Counted from the first letter of the stretch, positions 1 through 11,535 are shown. The stretch is DNA of 64,000 bases from Petunia secreta (GCA_029990175.1 JARKIP010000017.1:33343001-33407000), one strand, 5' to 3'. Program-made: numbers and translations. The notes: generated by a model not told the origin, from the sequence alone.

Positions 1-1020
1 AATATTTTCAGGTACCTGAACCTCTCCTGATGAGGTTTTATGAAGTGTTATGTCGTGGACTCGTCTATAGCCCTGTCTCCTTATTAGACCATCTCAATTA
101 TTTGCTCCTTTCTTTTTAAAAGGATTTTTATCTTTGGAACCGAGTGGTCTATCACGCTTCAAACGTGCCTTAGACTCATATTCATGAACAAATTGTCCTA
201 CCAGGACATCAATTCAAATTGGAGCATTAGCAACTAGAATATAACATTTAACTTTGGGACTGTAATGCTTCATGGCAGTGACTTGCATTATCTTTAAATG
301 AGGATCATTATCAAATGATAATTTAATTTATTTATTCCTCAGCTATTTTAATTTCTCCCCTTAATGTTAGCCAAACTTACATTTGTTCCCAACCTTATAT
401 GGGATCCATCTTTGTGCATTGTGGTGGAGCAATAGATATCAAATCGTACATTAAAATTATTAGATGAAAAATATTTTGTTCCTGACCATGATCTAATTAT
501 GAGGAAAATTCATTTGGTGGCATGTCGTGCAAAAGTGCTGCTTTTATGGATATACCATATCTCATACCTGATTTAGGTAGCATTGTTCTCACATGCATGG
601 TTTAGCAATTGGAGGCTTTCAATATATGAATCTGCTAAACTTTCTTGCCAACATTATCAAGATAACTCGTCTTGATTGCATAATCTATAAATATGCTCAT
701 AATAAAATATACGCACATGTGACATTCTCATAGATGCATCAATCATATAACAATTATATGGTCCACATGGCAGATGAACCGGGCCCATATTCACCTTTTA
801 TACATTCCAGAAGTGCCGGGATCCTGATCCCAAATTTAGTTAATAATATATTTATCTCGAGAACAAGCAGCACAAAGAGAATTCTTGAAGAATCCTGATT
901 CTTTAGCATATACCCTTGTGAATTCTCATTTATATATTTATGCATCATATTTGAACCGGGATGGTCAAACAGGTCATGCCAACTCATAAATTTATTCATC
1001 TAGTAAACTTCTGGTTTACT
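1..1020 (-). pseudogene. copia pol fragment: GAG-pre-integrase, integrase, linker
   Basis: The open piece at 754-999 starts near a WHDLFDHPG motif, the plant copia WHxRLGHPG signature of the GAG-pre-integrase domain, followed by the LLECIKGEYGP segment that leads into the integrase core. Below 750 the reading continues in several frames through a decayed integrase core (MIDASMRMSHVRIF), a linker (IAPPQCTKMDP) and, near 130-180, LKRDRPLGSKDKNP, a characteristic stretch just before copia RT. Stops and frameshifts occur about every 50-100 codons. The catalytic Asp and Glu residues of integrase cannot be placed reliably. No functional protein is expected. Confidence 0.75.
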
Positions 1021-1834
1021 ATAGCACGGGCTTTGTAACAACAAATTAAAAGTTTATTATGGCATGCGCATATGATTCTAACGTACTTATATTTTGTATT
1101 GTACAAACTCGAGGAAGAGGCGGGGAGCTTTTCAAGCACATATATCTCACCCGACATTCTTGTAGTAATATAAAGATATTCATATCTTATACATCAATTT
1201 TAGTCTCCATTTTGGCAAATGTATTGGAAACTTTACAAATTTCTTTTGAGACGTACTATAAAATATTTTATCAATCTCATTCCTCCAGGTAGTAATACTT
1301 TGGCTCTTCCAAAGCATTCAATTAGTTTTGTACTACCATGTATTTCATGGCACCATCCATTTGGTAAATATCTCATTCGAGGAGAAAATCATATAATTTT
1401 TCTTATGGTCAAATCATTATAGGCAAGATCAATTTCTTGCTTCACTTGCTCTTATGTAATTCATAATAATACATAATTTTGACGTACGTTCTGTACGAGA
1501 GCAACGACCATTCATGTCATAATAAAGGACATATTTATTTTTCTCGAACCTCTTATGGAGGTGAGTTTTGATATTTAACACATATTGCCACATTCACTTC
1601 TGGGAATGGGTCTATAATAAAATTTATAGTAAATTATCTCATTCACTTCAGGAACAGACCAAAACATTTTGGACGTACCTCATATTCATGTAACACATTG
1701 GTGGCATTATTATATTCACCATTTTAACGGTTGCTTTTGAGAACTTTTATTGTTCTGTTATTTATTTCACAATGATGACTATTATTTTGTCATTTTCCAC
1801 GTCCACTGCCATGGTAATTATTTTATCATATTTC

Positions 1835-1955
1835 AGACATAAAATTACTTGCCTTCTTTTAGACATGAAATATTGTGTCTTCTTTCAGACATAAAGATAT
1901 TTTGTCTTCTTTCAAGCATTAAGATATTTTGCCTTCTTTCAGACATTATTATGTG
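1835..1955. repeat. Tandem repeat, ~32 bp unit, in copia gag remnant
   Basis: About four imperfect copies of a unit of the form TTTCAGACATAAAGATATTT followed by TGCCTTC. They lie inside the decayed gag region, so they probably arose by local slippage or were a low-complexity part of gag. Confidence 0.6.
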
Positions 1956-1971
1956 CTACTAAATTCTCGTT

Positions 1972-2100
1972 CATAAATGGAGCATGTGTTGCTCCCACAT
2001 TCACATTATGGAATGGAGTTTGTTCTGCTCCCACATTCATCTTAGAGAATGGAGCATATATTGCTCCCAGACTCACCTCTATGGATGGAGCATATTTGTG
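1972..2100. repeat. Tandem repeat, ~45 bp unit, TGGAGCA..TTGCTCCCA
   Basis: Three to four imperfect copies of ATGGAGCAT..TTGCTCCCA followed by CATTCAC. Each copy has a small inverted motif (GGAGCA / TGCTCC). On the minus strand it translates as a repeating peptide of about 15 residues within the gag remnant. Confidence 0.6.
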
Positions 2101-2300
2101 AACAAATAACTCATTATTTGCCTTCTGTCATCATTATGTGATCAATATGGTGCATTGGGACATAATATCCTTTTATCATAAAAGCGTGTTACGCGACATG
2201 AACCCACACATCTTATCATCATAGTGTACCAACATTTGAATCTGATGTCTTATCCTTGACAAATGGCATAATTAGCCAAAGTGTTATAATCATGAAACCA

Positions 2301-3439
2301 ATTTCAGAATATCTTTGATAGTAACTGTAGTGAGCTTTCGAAAAATGATATCATTTTTTTAATTTGCTGATCATAAGCAAAAAATAAACATAGTCGTAAG
2401 AAAGCTAAATAGATATTGCTCACATGAACTTAAATAGAAGTCAAAGAAGCTTGACTTACCTTAATTAAAAGGATGCCACGAAAGTTTGTTGTTTTCTAAT
2501 ATGCAACTTAGCAAACAATTTTTTCTTCCCGCACCCAACATTTTAAACTTTGTAATATGATCTAGCTAAATTAGCTAGACTAATAAAAATCATAAAATCC
2601 ATGAACAAGTTTAAAAACAGTTCTCCGCAGATTTACTGTTATACAAGCAACTTATTTTCTAACAACATTTGTATAAAACAAACACTCCTTGGTTTTAGTT
2701 TACTAATCCAATTATACAAACACTCCTTGGTTTTAGTTTACTAATCCAACAATTGTATTTGTAAGGAAACAAGATGAAATATGGACCATAAATATTTTAT
2801 CACCAAAAAGTAACAAATTTTCAAGGCTATCTAAAAATATACTGACGGGCGTGCATATTTTAGTTTAGTTATTAAATATTCAGTCAACTATTTCAAGATT
2901 TAGGCTATAGAAATAGGAATCATTGGTAGTAAAACAAAATGCAACTGAATAAAGTAACACACCTGTTCAACTGCTTACAAACGTATTGTACTTATCAAGA
3001 TAGAAGTATTTGTTAATCTCCATATTATATTACTACATTCTAACTTATACATGTCATACATACTAAACACAACCTTCATTTTTGTTTTGTAATAAAGTGA
3101 TAGCCATGATAAAAAAAAATTGTAATTAAAGTGGATAAAATATATTGACCTTGTTGCCTCACTTTTCAGATGTAACTGAGTCATATAACTGCAATATTTT
3201 TTCATCTTTTGTAACAGAAGCTTTAGAAAAATGACTTACATTGCATATGGCTTACATATAATTTTCCACACAAAAGAAAGATTAGAAAGTGTCCATCCGC
3301 TTCATGGCCTGGTTCGTTCAATTAAATGGCGCATCAAATCCAACTCATAAGCAATAGCAAACCACAAATATCGGCAATTGAAGTTGAATTAGAAAATCAA
3401 ACTCTATCTTGGAGAATATTAGAGACTCGTCCTATAACG
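2301..3439. other. AT-rich, presumed copia 5' leader; no gene seen
   Basis: This stretch lies between the gag remnant and the LTR. I see no ORF with recognisable content. A short direct duplication (AAACACTCCTTGGTTTTAG) occurs at about 2680 and 2711. Confidence 0.4.
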
Positions 3440-3568
3440 TGTTGTAAAATAAAAGGTATACTACAAGATATGAACAACAAATTTAGAAAGGGAGAGAAGA
3501 AGTTTTTCTTATTTCTTCCCATTGTACAAGTGTGTTCAAGTGTATCTTCCATGGAGCAAAGTATGCTC

Positions 3569-3576
3569 TATTTATA
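3569..3576 (-). promoter_or_regulatory. copia LTR TATA box
   Basis: TATAAATA on the minus strand, followed by GAGCATAC. It sits in the LTR about 130 bases before its inferred end, a normal place for the U3/R promoter. Confidence 0.5.
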
Positions 3577-3964
3577 GGACACTAAATATATGAGAGGTTA
3601 CAAATCAACCCAAAGATTACAAGAGATAGTGGTCCTTAATGGGAGATTAAGTGGTGACTAATGGGGAGTTAAGTAATAGAACTAAATGGATAATTAAGTC
3701 TCCAATGGTTCATGGAATGTGATGAATAGGGAAGATAAATGGACATCCACTTTTCTATATATTTTATAAAACAGAAAGTATTTAGTGATAGTAAATGAAA
3801 TAATTGAAATGGTATCCGCAGGCTTTAAGGAATAATTGATTTGGGCAGGATGCGTAATTATTTAGGTCCAAAATGGATATGAAGTTTAAAATGGATAAAC
3901 AAAGGTCATTAATTTAAAAAAAAATCACCGAATGTTTTAGCAAAATGCTCTTATTTAGTCCGGA

Positions 3965-4290
3965 AGCCAAGACTTCAAGGAAAAAATTTTGTAAGTCTTG
4001 GCAGTTGGCTATACTTCAAGGGCAAGTGTTGTTTTGCCAGTACGTAAAGTTATATGACGAGAATGCAAGGAAAACTGGAAGATGTAAGTCTTGGCAATTG
4101 ACAAGACTTACGACGAAGTGCAGCAAGTGTTGCCTATTGCCAATACTTGTCGTTCAAGTGTTGGCAAATCGAGCAGGGGTCAATGGCAAGTCTTGGCAAT
4201 TGTAAAGACTTACGGCCAATTGCGGCAAGTATTGCCTATTGCCAATACTTGAAGGGATAAGTGTTGAAAATTGGAAAAATATAACGGCAA
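3965..4290. repeat. Nested direct and inverted repeats in copia U3
   Basis: Multiple imperfect copies of AAGTCTTGGCAATTG, AAGTATTGCCTATTGCC and their reverse complements (for example CAATTGACAAGACTTA, GCCAATACTTG). Copies alternate direct and inverted, so the single strand can fold into several hairpins. Location in U3 suggests a duplicated enhancer-type region, which is inference. Confidence 0.65.
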
Positions 4291-4440
4291 GTCTTGGCCT
4301 CGGATTTTTTTCATCAAATCTTAACGGGGGCATTTTTGTAAACCATCTGTTAGCGCAGGCAAAAATGTAAGCAATTTCTTAGCGTGTCATATTTTTGCAA
4401 AGGGTTTAGTAGGTATGTAGTGTAAATTTCTCATTTAACA

Positions 4441-4969
4441 TTCTACGGGCTTTGCATTTCCTTGAGATCAGAACTTTTTAGTAAAAATTTTGCTACACGA
4501 GCTATTTGCAACTGGCCATTTATGTTTTAGCCTCTGTATAAAATTATGCACATGCATAGCCAATCAATTTCAAAATATGAGACGGAAGTTATATATTTAA
4601 TTTTAAATTATAGTGTGAATTTCATTCAACTTAGATATTTTGGTCCAAAGATGTATCAAATTCAAACAAATAATGTGAAATTGATCTCAACTTGGTTTGA
4701 AGTTGAATAAAAAATAAGAATAATTGAAACCATCTAATTTGAATTTCAGACCATAAAGGGCTGAACTTAGCCTAACATGGACTGAACATCAATCACAATA
4801 GATGATGATAAGCAATTTTGATCTGAACTAACAATTTCTTGCAAATTTACACTCCCAACTGACTAAAATTTTAATGAGGGGTGAAAAATAGGCTATGAGT
4901 GCTCTTATCCGAATTTTGTTAGTGGTCTTTGACGATAATAAGACATAAGCTCACAAGGACTGAAGTTCC
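4441..4969. other. AT-rich spacer; nothing recognised
   Basis: No ORF, RNA gene or clear repeat. It separates the copia LTR from the presumed left end of the large MULE. Confidence 0.5.
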
Positions 4970-5035
4970 AAAAAATAGCCTCTCTTGCAAAATCAATAAA
5001 AAGTGACCTCAAAGCAAAGATCACTAGCAAAAGTG

Positions 5036-5220
5036 GCTATTCGTGCACTTTGCCCCCAATTTTTGAGTAAAAATTTGATGACTAGCTAATTTTGGACACG
5101 TTAAATGAGTTTCATCCACAGTTTCAAAATTCATTGAGAAATAGCCAATAATGACTTACGTACATACAGGCTACTGCCGCTAACAACACCTCATATATTG
5201 AATTTATTGAACTACCCTTA
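5036..5220 (+). repeat. Left terminal inverted repeat region (degenerate)
   Basis: Contains AAATTCATTGAG followed by AAATAGCCA, then further shared blocks (ACACCT, AATTT, ACCCTT) in the same order as the reverse complement of 36660-36757. The matching outer part (CAAAGCAAAGAT at about 5010) pairs weakly with CAAAGCGCAAAAGAT on the other end. The similarity is patchy, as expected for old or poorly conserved MULE TIRs. Confidence 0.45.
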
Positions 5221-5328
5221 AAAATCTACAGCTCAACAATAAATACAAATCACACGTGAAAAAAAAACAGAGCAAAGCACACATTCTCTCTCCAGATCTC
5301 CGGAAGTTTCAAATTCAAACTGTAAAAG

Positions 5329-6750
5329 GTAATTTGAGCTGCGTTTTCTCAGTTTCTGCGATGTTTCTGTGCTGAATTTCAGTTATTTTGCTGAAATATA
5401 TCTGTTTTTGTGACTGTAAAACAATGATTTGAAATAAAAATACGTATTATGATCTCATTTGTACTGTAAACAAATTTGTTTTTGTGAGACGCGATTTTAC
5501 TGTTATATATAATTAATATCAATCTGCATTAAGTTCAAAAGTGTATGCTGTTGTCCAACATTAAATGCTGGAGATTAGTGTTAAGTTGGAGCAAAGTCTC
5601 ATTACAATATCCTGCAGCTATGCTATATTTTAGCATATAGAGCTGCACTTCAAAAAAATTCTGTTGTCCAACACTAAATGCTGGGGCTTAGTGTTACATT
5701 GAAGCAAAGTCCAATTATAATATCCTGTAGCTATACTATATTTTAGGATATAAAGCTGCACTTCAAAAAAAAAACCCCTATTGTCCAGCACATAATGCTG
5801 GGGTTTAGTGTTACGTTGAAGAAAAGCCCCATTACAATATCCTGTAGCTATTATTATATTTTATGATATAAAGCTGCACTTCAAAAAATCCCCCTGGTTG
5901 TCCAGCATTAAATGCTGAGGATTACTGTTAAATTGAAGCAAAGTTCCATTACAATATCCTGTAGCTATGCTATATTTTAGCATATAGAGCTGCACTTCAG
6001 AAAAAACATGTTGTCCAACACTAAATGCTGGGGCTTAGTGTTACGTTGAAGCAAAGCCCCATTATAATATCCTGTAGCTATGCTGTATTTTAGGATATAA
6101 AGCTGCACTTCAAAAAGAAAAACCCATGTTGTCCAGCACAAAATGCTGGGGTTTAGTATTACGTTGAAGAAAAGCCCCATTAAAATATCCTGTAGCTATG
6201 ATTATATTTTATGATATAAAGCCGCACTTCAAAAAATCTCCCCTGTTGTCCAGCATTAAATGCTGGGGCTTAGTGTTACGTTGAAGCAAAGCCCCATTAT
6301 AATATCCTATAGCTATGCTATATTTTAGGATATAAAGCTGCACTTTAAAAAAAAAAAAACCCCTGTTGTCCAGCACAAAATGCTGGGGTTTAGTGTTACG
6401 TTGAAGAAAAGCCCCATTACAATATCCTGTAGCTATGATTATATTTTATGTTATAAAGCTGCACTTCAAAAAATCCCTCCTGTTGTCCAGCATTAAATGC
6501 TGGGGCTTATTGTTAAATTGATGCAAAGTCCTATTACAATATCCTGTAGCTATGCTATATTTTAGCATATAGAGCTGCACTTCAAAAATCCCCCTCCCCT
6601 GTATAATTATCCATTATACTATGGATATGTATATTTAGCTTATAGGTTAGCAGTTCTTAAACTTTCATTATTAAGCTACAATTACAGTATTTTACCATGT
6701 GGTTTTCTTTGTCACTTAGTTTAGTGTTTTTACTATGTTTATAACTGCAG
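5329..6750 (+). other. 5' UTR intron of the MULE transposase gene
   Basis: The donor is AAAAG|GTAATTTGAG and the acceptor ATAACTGCAG|GTAATGG, three bases before the transposase ATG at 6754. The interval is non-coding and largely filled by the tandem array. The upstream segment at about 5270-5328 would be 5' UTR. Splicing is inferred from the sites only. Confidence 0.5.
5551..6590. repeat. Nine-unit tandem array, ~117 bp, with trimer higher order
   Basis: Units start with TTGTCCA at 5551, 5664, 5781, 5898, 6011, 6129, 6246, 6366 and 6483. Each has a palindrome of the form CCAGCA..TGCTGG, then TTAGTGTTACGTTGAAG, AATATCCTGTAGCTAT and AAGCTGCACTTCAAAA. Three unit types follow in order a-b-c-a-b-c, then a mixed unit, c and a. 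The a, b and c pairs are each spaced 347-348 bp. The array lies in the transposase leader intron, and related single units occur at 10930-11140 and 23630. Confidence 0.85.
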
Positions 6751-6753
6751 GTA

Positions 6754-9488
6754 ATGGCTAAACAGTGTATTGTTCTTGCATTCAATGGGGAATGGACACC
6801 AGATTATAAGTACATAGATCATGAGACAAGGATTTTTCTGCATACTGAAACAGATACATTTGAAGATTTCAGAAAAAACGTTTGGAAAAAGATAGATTTA
6901 GATGAAGATTATTTTGACACATTCATATGGTTTGATATGGAACTTGGAACAAGAAAAGGGGTCCCTATAAAAAATACCGATGATTTAATCAGATGTTTAC
7001 ACTTGATGAAAAACAATTCTGAGTATAGCAGTAGACGTTTCATAATTGACATTACACAACGATCTCCACAGTCTGAGAGAGTTGATTATGCTGAAGGGAA
7101 AATGATAATCCAAATAGACAACGATGATGCTTTTGAAGTGATAGTTTTAACACCTCGGTCTGTCAAAGCTGTAGCAGTAGATCAACAGTTAATGCATGCT
7201 GAAAACACAGAACAACAGCTTGTAAATCTTCAACTTCCTGAGACATCAAGTGCTGCAAAAAAGAGAAAGAGGTATTCAAGAAAGAAAATAAGAGAATCTC
7301 CTCATCCAATATTAAAAGAAAATGCAGATTTGGACGACATCAAGGTTGGATCAATTTTTTTAACAAACAATGTGTCACTAAATGTTTCCAGACAACTGCA
7401 ATTGCACACCATTTTGAATTCAAGGTTGTGAGATCAAGCACAACGAGATATTCACTGGCGTGCATGAATGAGAAATGTGAGTGGACTCTTCGATCTTCCA
7501 GAATTAAACAGTCCACACTGTTCAAAATACTGAAGTTTGAGAAGAATCACACTTGCTCAGTGGATGATAGAAAAAGAGACCAAAAACATGCTACGTCAAA
7601 GATTGTTCGAGATGAGATAGTTGAGAATCTGAGAGACGATAATTATCCTGTTAAGCCTAATTTTGTTGTTGCAGAGATTAGAAGGAAAATGGGAGTTAAA
7701 ATCTCTTATAATAAGGCATGGCGTGCTATAAAAGAAGGAGAGTCTTTAATTAGAGGGACGCCTGAGGAGAACTTTCAGAAGTTACCAACATATTTATATG
7801 TGCTAAGAGACATCAATGCAGGCTCACATATTGCTCTTCAAAGAGATGGTGAGAACAGGTAAAAAAAATGTGTACTTATATATTTTTGTGTAGAATTCCA
7901 GTAATCCCCATTAAAAAAAGCCTGAGACTGCATTTTTATTTGTTAGAGTCCCGTCACAAAATGCTGTGACGTCGTAATTATGTATAAGTAAGGTTCCAGT
8001 ACTAAAACCTGAGACTCAAAAATTTTATCATGCATTTTAGTGATAACACTGCAATTCTATTATCCAGGTTCAAATATATGTTTTTTGCTTGTGCGACATC
8101 TATTAAAAGCTGGAAATATTGTAGACCTGTGATAGTTGTCGATGGAACATTCCTCAAGGGGAAATATTCAGGCACACTATTGGTTGCAGTGACGAAAGAT
8201 GCAAATAACCAAATCTTCCCACTTGCCTTTGGAGTTGTGGACTCAGAAAATAATTTGGCATATAATTGGTTCTTTAGGCAGTTGCGCATTGCATTTGGTT
8301 GCCGTGAGAATTTACTGTTCCTTTCAGATCGTAATTCTACAATTGCAAATGGGATTACAAATGTATATCCTGAATGTGCACATGGGATCTGTGTATATCA
8401 TATGGAAAAGAACCTTAACAAAAGGAACGTGAGTCCTGCAGTGATAAGTATATTCAATAGTGCATATCGTGTCTACACGATTGAAGAGTTTCAAACAGAC
8501 ATGAATCAAATCAAAGAAACGGATAGGGCAACCTATGACTACCTCATGGAAGAACCACCAAAGAGATGGACTAGAGCTTGCTGTCGAAATCGAAGATATG
8601 ACATGATGACATCAAATATTGTGGAATCCATGAATAATGCTCTGTTACATGCTCGGGGAAAATCAATACTGTCAATGGTGGACAACATAATGAACAAGCT
8701 ACAGACCTGGTTTTATGAGAGACGAAAGAGTGCGCAGGATATTTTCTTTGCAACATCAAAATGGAGAGATGATGAATTGAAAAAAAATAAAAAAAAGCAT
8801 ACAGAATGAATGTGAGTAAATCAACTAATACAGTTATTTTTGGATGTGATTTGTGTTATGTCTATGATAATTCATGAAGTCCCAGGTTTTGTGCTGGGAC
8901 TACATGGTATGCAAAAGCGGGGGATCCAGTAGATTGCAGCATTATATCTGTTATGGTAGTTATTATTTTTCTTTTTACTAAGTAAAAACTAGTCAAGTAG
9001 TCTTATACATTACATTTTTACAGGTTGACCGGACTACGGATGAAAGCTTTAAGGTAACAGATGAAGGGAGAGAATTCATTGTTTGTTTGAAGAAGACAGA
9101 ATGTCAATGCCTCAAGTTCTAGATGGATGAAATGCCTTGTGAACATGCACTTGCTGCCATAGACAAAGTGCACCTAAACAAGTCCGATTATTGCTCTATA
9201 TGGTATAAAAGAGAAACATGGCTAAAACAGCATGAAGCGGAAATCCACACTGTTGGACATGAAGAATCATGGGTTGTACCTGATAGCATTAAAGAAGAGA
9301 CAACAAAACCCCCAGATTTTAAAGTTAAGGCAGGTAGAAGGCAGGAGAAAAGATTTGTCTCGACTGTAGAATATGTAAGACAAAAGAGGAAACAATGTGG
9401 GATATGTAGAAAGCGTGGACACAACAGGACATCCTGCAGACACACTCCAATACTTCAACCATATTCAAAGAAACATAACTCCCAATAA
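6754..9488 (+). pseudogene. MULE transposase (N-terminal, MuDR-type, DDE and SWIM domains), broken
   Basis: Starts at the ATG after the leader intron. Exon 1 (6754-about 7858) has the plant MULE N-terminal region (LAFNGEWTPDYKY), a basic linker (KKRKRYSRKK), then the MuDR-type domain with Cys and His residues (CMNEKCEW..HTC). An intron at 7859-8067 (GT..AG) rejoins in phase at ENR|FKYMFF. The core at 8068-8811 has VVDGTFLK (first Asp), a second Asp in LSDRN, CAHGICVYHMEKN and SNIVESMN (Glu). A second intron (8812-9023, donor GTGAGT) leads to the SWIM finger (CQC..PCEH) and a CCHC knuckle (CGICRKRGHNRTSC). Lesions are a frameshift in a T run (7355-7361), an A-run frameshift near 8781-8796 and a TAG at 9120-9122 inside SWIM. 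It is inactive as read. Confidence 0.88.
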
Positions 9489-10004
9489 AAACAATAGGTA
9501 TGTCTCTCTATTTGCATTTTATTTTTTAATTCTATTTTAGTGCAATTCAACACCCAAAGCTGCTATGTTAGAATTTTTTTTTTTTTTTCAGTTAGGAATC
9601 CCATCGTCACTAGATAGATAGAAGACCATTCTTCTCTATTTTCATCCAGTCGCAACAAATCTGAAGTCAAAATGGACTATTCACTTATAGCGAACTTTTT
9701 GTTTTAAATTACTTCCTCTGTATTCTTTAACAAGGATTATTATGTATAAAATATACACTTTTCATTTATTGTTGTGCAAAATAGTTGTCTCGATCTATCT
9801 ATTTTCTAGTTATTTTACTTATTGAACAACAAACATTTTGATCTTACTTAAATAATAAAAATACAGTACTTAGAAACACAGTTCATAATACGAAAATATA
9901 TTGTTCATAATTGATCAGCTGCTCAAAAGCTTAAAAACACACACGAAATAAAAAAACAAACAAACATCCCACATTAACTGAAAAAACATAAAAAATACTA
10001 AAAC
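9489..10004. other. Spacer between convergent transposase and B3-like genes
   Basis: AT-rich, presumed 3' UTRs of both genes. No ORF or repeat array recognised. Confidence 0.5.
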
Positions 10005-10080
10005 TTATTCAATTACAATAGGATTCTGGGCTGATCCTACATCTTCTTCACTGCTGCCATCATCATCATTGTCGTCGTCG

Positions 10081-10111
<31 letters not shown>

Positions 10112-10572
10112 TGTTGTTGTTGTGGCCATGACCAACCTGACGGTTTACTAATGAAATTTCAAAAACTATAGTGGCAACACCGTTGTAAACCTCATGAACA
10201 ACGTGATTAAACCGAAGAATATCACCCAGTCTGAATCCTTTACGCTGAAGCATCTCCTTCCATCCATTGCACAACCTTAAATGTCCCTTCCCAGCCTTGA
10301 ACTTCATTTCATAATCAGTGCCATCATTTTCACAAAGTAAAAGTGCACTTCCATTGAAAAGTGCACTTCTAGCTTCTCTTTCCAACTCTCTGGAAAGATC
10401 TGAAAAAATAAACTTTCACAGTTAATACAAAAAAGACATTGAAAAGTTAGATGAACAAAAATATAAAAATAATTTGGTAATTTTTTTAACATACAAAATC
10501 ATCTCTTTTGAAGTATGATTTTGTTATTCGCATAGTGAAATCGCCTAGTTCCTCCCAACGATCGTCCTCCAT
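10005..10572 (-). pseudogene. B3-like DNA-binding protein 1 (two exons, one frameshift)
   Basis: Exon 1 is 10572-10495 (MEDDRWEELG.. to RDDF), with donor GTATGT and acceptor TTTTTTCAG. Exon 2 is 10399-10005. The protein reads IFPESWKEKL, then YEMKFKAGKGHLRLCNGW and FRLGDILRFNH, which fit the B3 fold (strand, LCNGW, LxxGDxxxF). An acidic tail of Asn, about 13 Asp and Glu follows, ending NPIVIE. Between IFPESWKEKLEVHF and LLLCENDG the frame changes (about 10345-10375), so this copy is probably broken. It is the same design as the genes at 25416 and 27391. It lies tail to tail with the transposase. Likely nuclear and DNA-binding; the target is unknown. Confidence 0.7.
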
Positions 10573-10640
10573 ATTATTATTTTGATGAAAAAATAAATTA
10601 GTTGCCAATTAGTTATTGTTTACTTGAACTGCAAAGCCTT

Positions 10641-10647
10641 TTTTATA
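10641..10647 (-). promoter_or_regulatory. TATA box of B3-like gene 1
   Basis: TATAAAA on the minus strand about 70 bases before the ATG at 10572. It is followed by GGCTTTGCAGTTCAAG. The same block (CTTTGCAGTT.AAG) follows the TATA box of B3-like gene 2, so the promoters share ancestry. Confidence 0.5.
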
Positions 10648-10929
10648 GGCTAGGAGTTACTAACTTTTGTTCAACTGTTATATGGTCAAAGAGAATATGT
10701 ATTAGTCAAAAATAGATTAAATATCACTATAAATGTAGTCAAAAAAGCTGTGTTTCTATGTTCTTCCCTATGTTTCTTCCAGTTCGAGGTCTTCTCGTAT
10801 GCCAATGTTATCCTGGTAAAATGCTGGTACCCGAGATATTGTGCTGACACACGCTTAAAAACTGGAACAACTTCTATAATTACAATAACGTCTCAGGATA
10901 AAAATCTTGAGCACCCATGTGCCTTAAGC

Positions 10930-11140
10930 TACTGGCCCCCAGCATAAAAATCTGGAGATTAGTGTTACGTTGAAGCAAAGTCCCATTATAATATCACGTA
11001 GCTATGCTATATTTTAGCTTATAAAGCTGCACTTCAAAATCACCCCCTGTTGTCCAGCATTAAAATACTGGGGCTTAGTATTATGTTGAAGCAAAGTCCC
11101 ATTACAATATCCTGTAGCTATACTATATTTATCAACAGAA
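10930..11140. repeat. Two diverged copies of the ~117 bp palindromic unit
   Basis: Reads TCTGGAGATTAGTGTTACG.., then TTGTCCAGCATTAAAA and TACTGGGGCTTAG.., with the same AATATCCTGTAGCTAT and AAGCTGCACTTCAAAA blocks as the array at 5551-6590. This links the two flanks of the transposase gene to one repeat family. Confidence 0.75.
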
Positions 11141-11535
11141 GAGTTGTTACTTGTCACATTAATTACCTACTAATGAAAATGGTCCATTTGCTACCATACA
11201 AAATATTAAGCAGGAAAAAAAAAAGAAAAGAGGAACTCAAAATTCTGAGGCATGTATTGCTGGGACTATAAACATTATTTAAGAGTCAACATTTGACAGA
11301 CAACACAAAAAGCAAACTTACATCCAATTTCATTAACAGTAACATAAAAATTACATAAAAGCATACTTCTAAAAACACAAAAGAAGTATCCTCAAGTACA
11401 AGAAAAGATAAATTACACTTGCTTCACACACATGTTAACACTGTCTGTTTGCCTTTTTGAATACATGATATCATTGTAAAAAAATTACTAATATGTGAAA
11501 GAATAACTAGATAATATATCAAATTAAAACATTTT

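Larger units (their letters stand above)
1021..2300 (-). pseudogene. copia gag remnant
   Basis: On the minus strand the region around 1740-1830 reads a Gly/Arg/His-rich segment (YHGSGRGK) like the linker before the gag zinc knuckle in plant copia elements. The region around 1680 reads a piece ending VLHEYEV. No intact CCHC knuckle was found. Between 1835 and 2100 the sequence becomes internally repetitive with a PFxxVNVGA-type repeat in translation. Reading frames are short and broken. Assignment rests mainly on position upstream of the GAG-pre-integrase fragment. Confidence 0.5.
1..4440 (-). mobile_element. Degenerate Ty1/copia LTR retrotransposon, cut by window start
   Basis: The minus strand reads, from high to low coordinates, LTR, leader, gag, GAG-pre-integrase, integrase and the integrase C-terminal linker. 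RT and RNase H would lie left of base 1. The order and residues match plant Ty1/copia polyproteins. The coding part is full of stops and indels, so this is an old inactive copy. Only one LTR is inside the window, so the true outer end cannot be proved by LTR pairing. The right edge at 4440 rests on TG..CA ends and is approximate. Confidence 0.75.
3440..4440 (-). repeat. copia LTR (about 1.0 kb)
   Basis: On the minus strand the segment begins TGTTAAATGAG and ends TTTTACAACA, giving TG..CA ends. It contains a TATA box and the CAACACGTTAT-type sequence at its end that is common in copia LTRs of this plant group. The partner LTR lies outside the window, so limits are inferred from terminal dinucleotides. 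The U3 part holds the nested repeats at 3965-4290. Confidence 0.5.
10573..11535. other. Spacer with shared B3-module upstream region
   Basis: Contains the B3-1 promoter, a stretch at 10750-10945 similar in parts to the region upstream of B3-like gene 3 (shared GGTCTTCTCG/CTTCCCTAT, CCAATGTTA and AATGCTGGTA blocks), the repeat copies at 10930-11140, and presumed 3' UTR of the small gene at 11536. No further ORF supported. Confidence 0.5.

Noticed and set aside
2975..3205. 76-residue minus-strand ORF
   Set aside because: AT-rich chance frame in the copia leader; no motif.
3945..4205. 86-residue plus-strand ORF
   Set aside because: Its sequence (repeated KSWQL) only reflects the tandem repeat in the copia U3.
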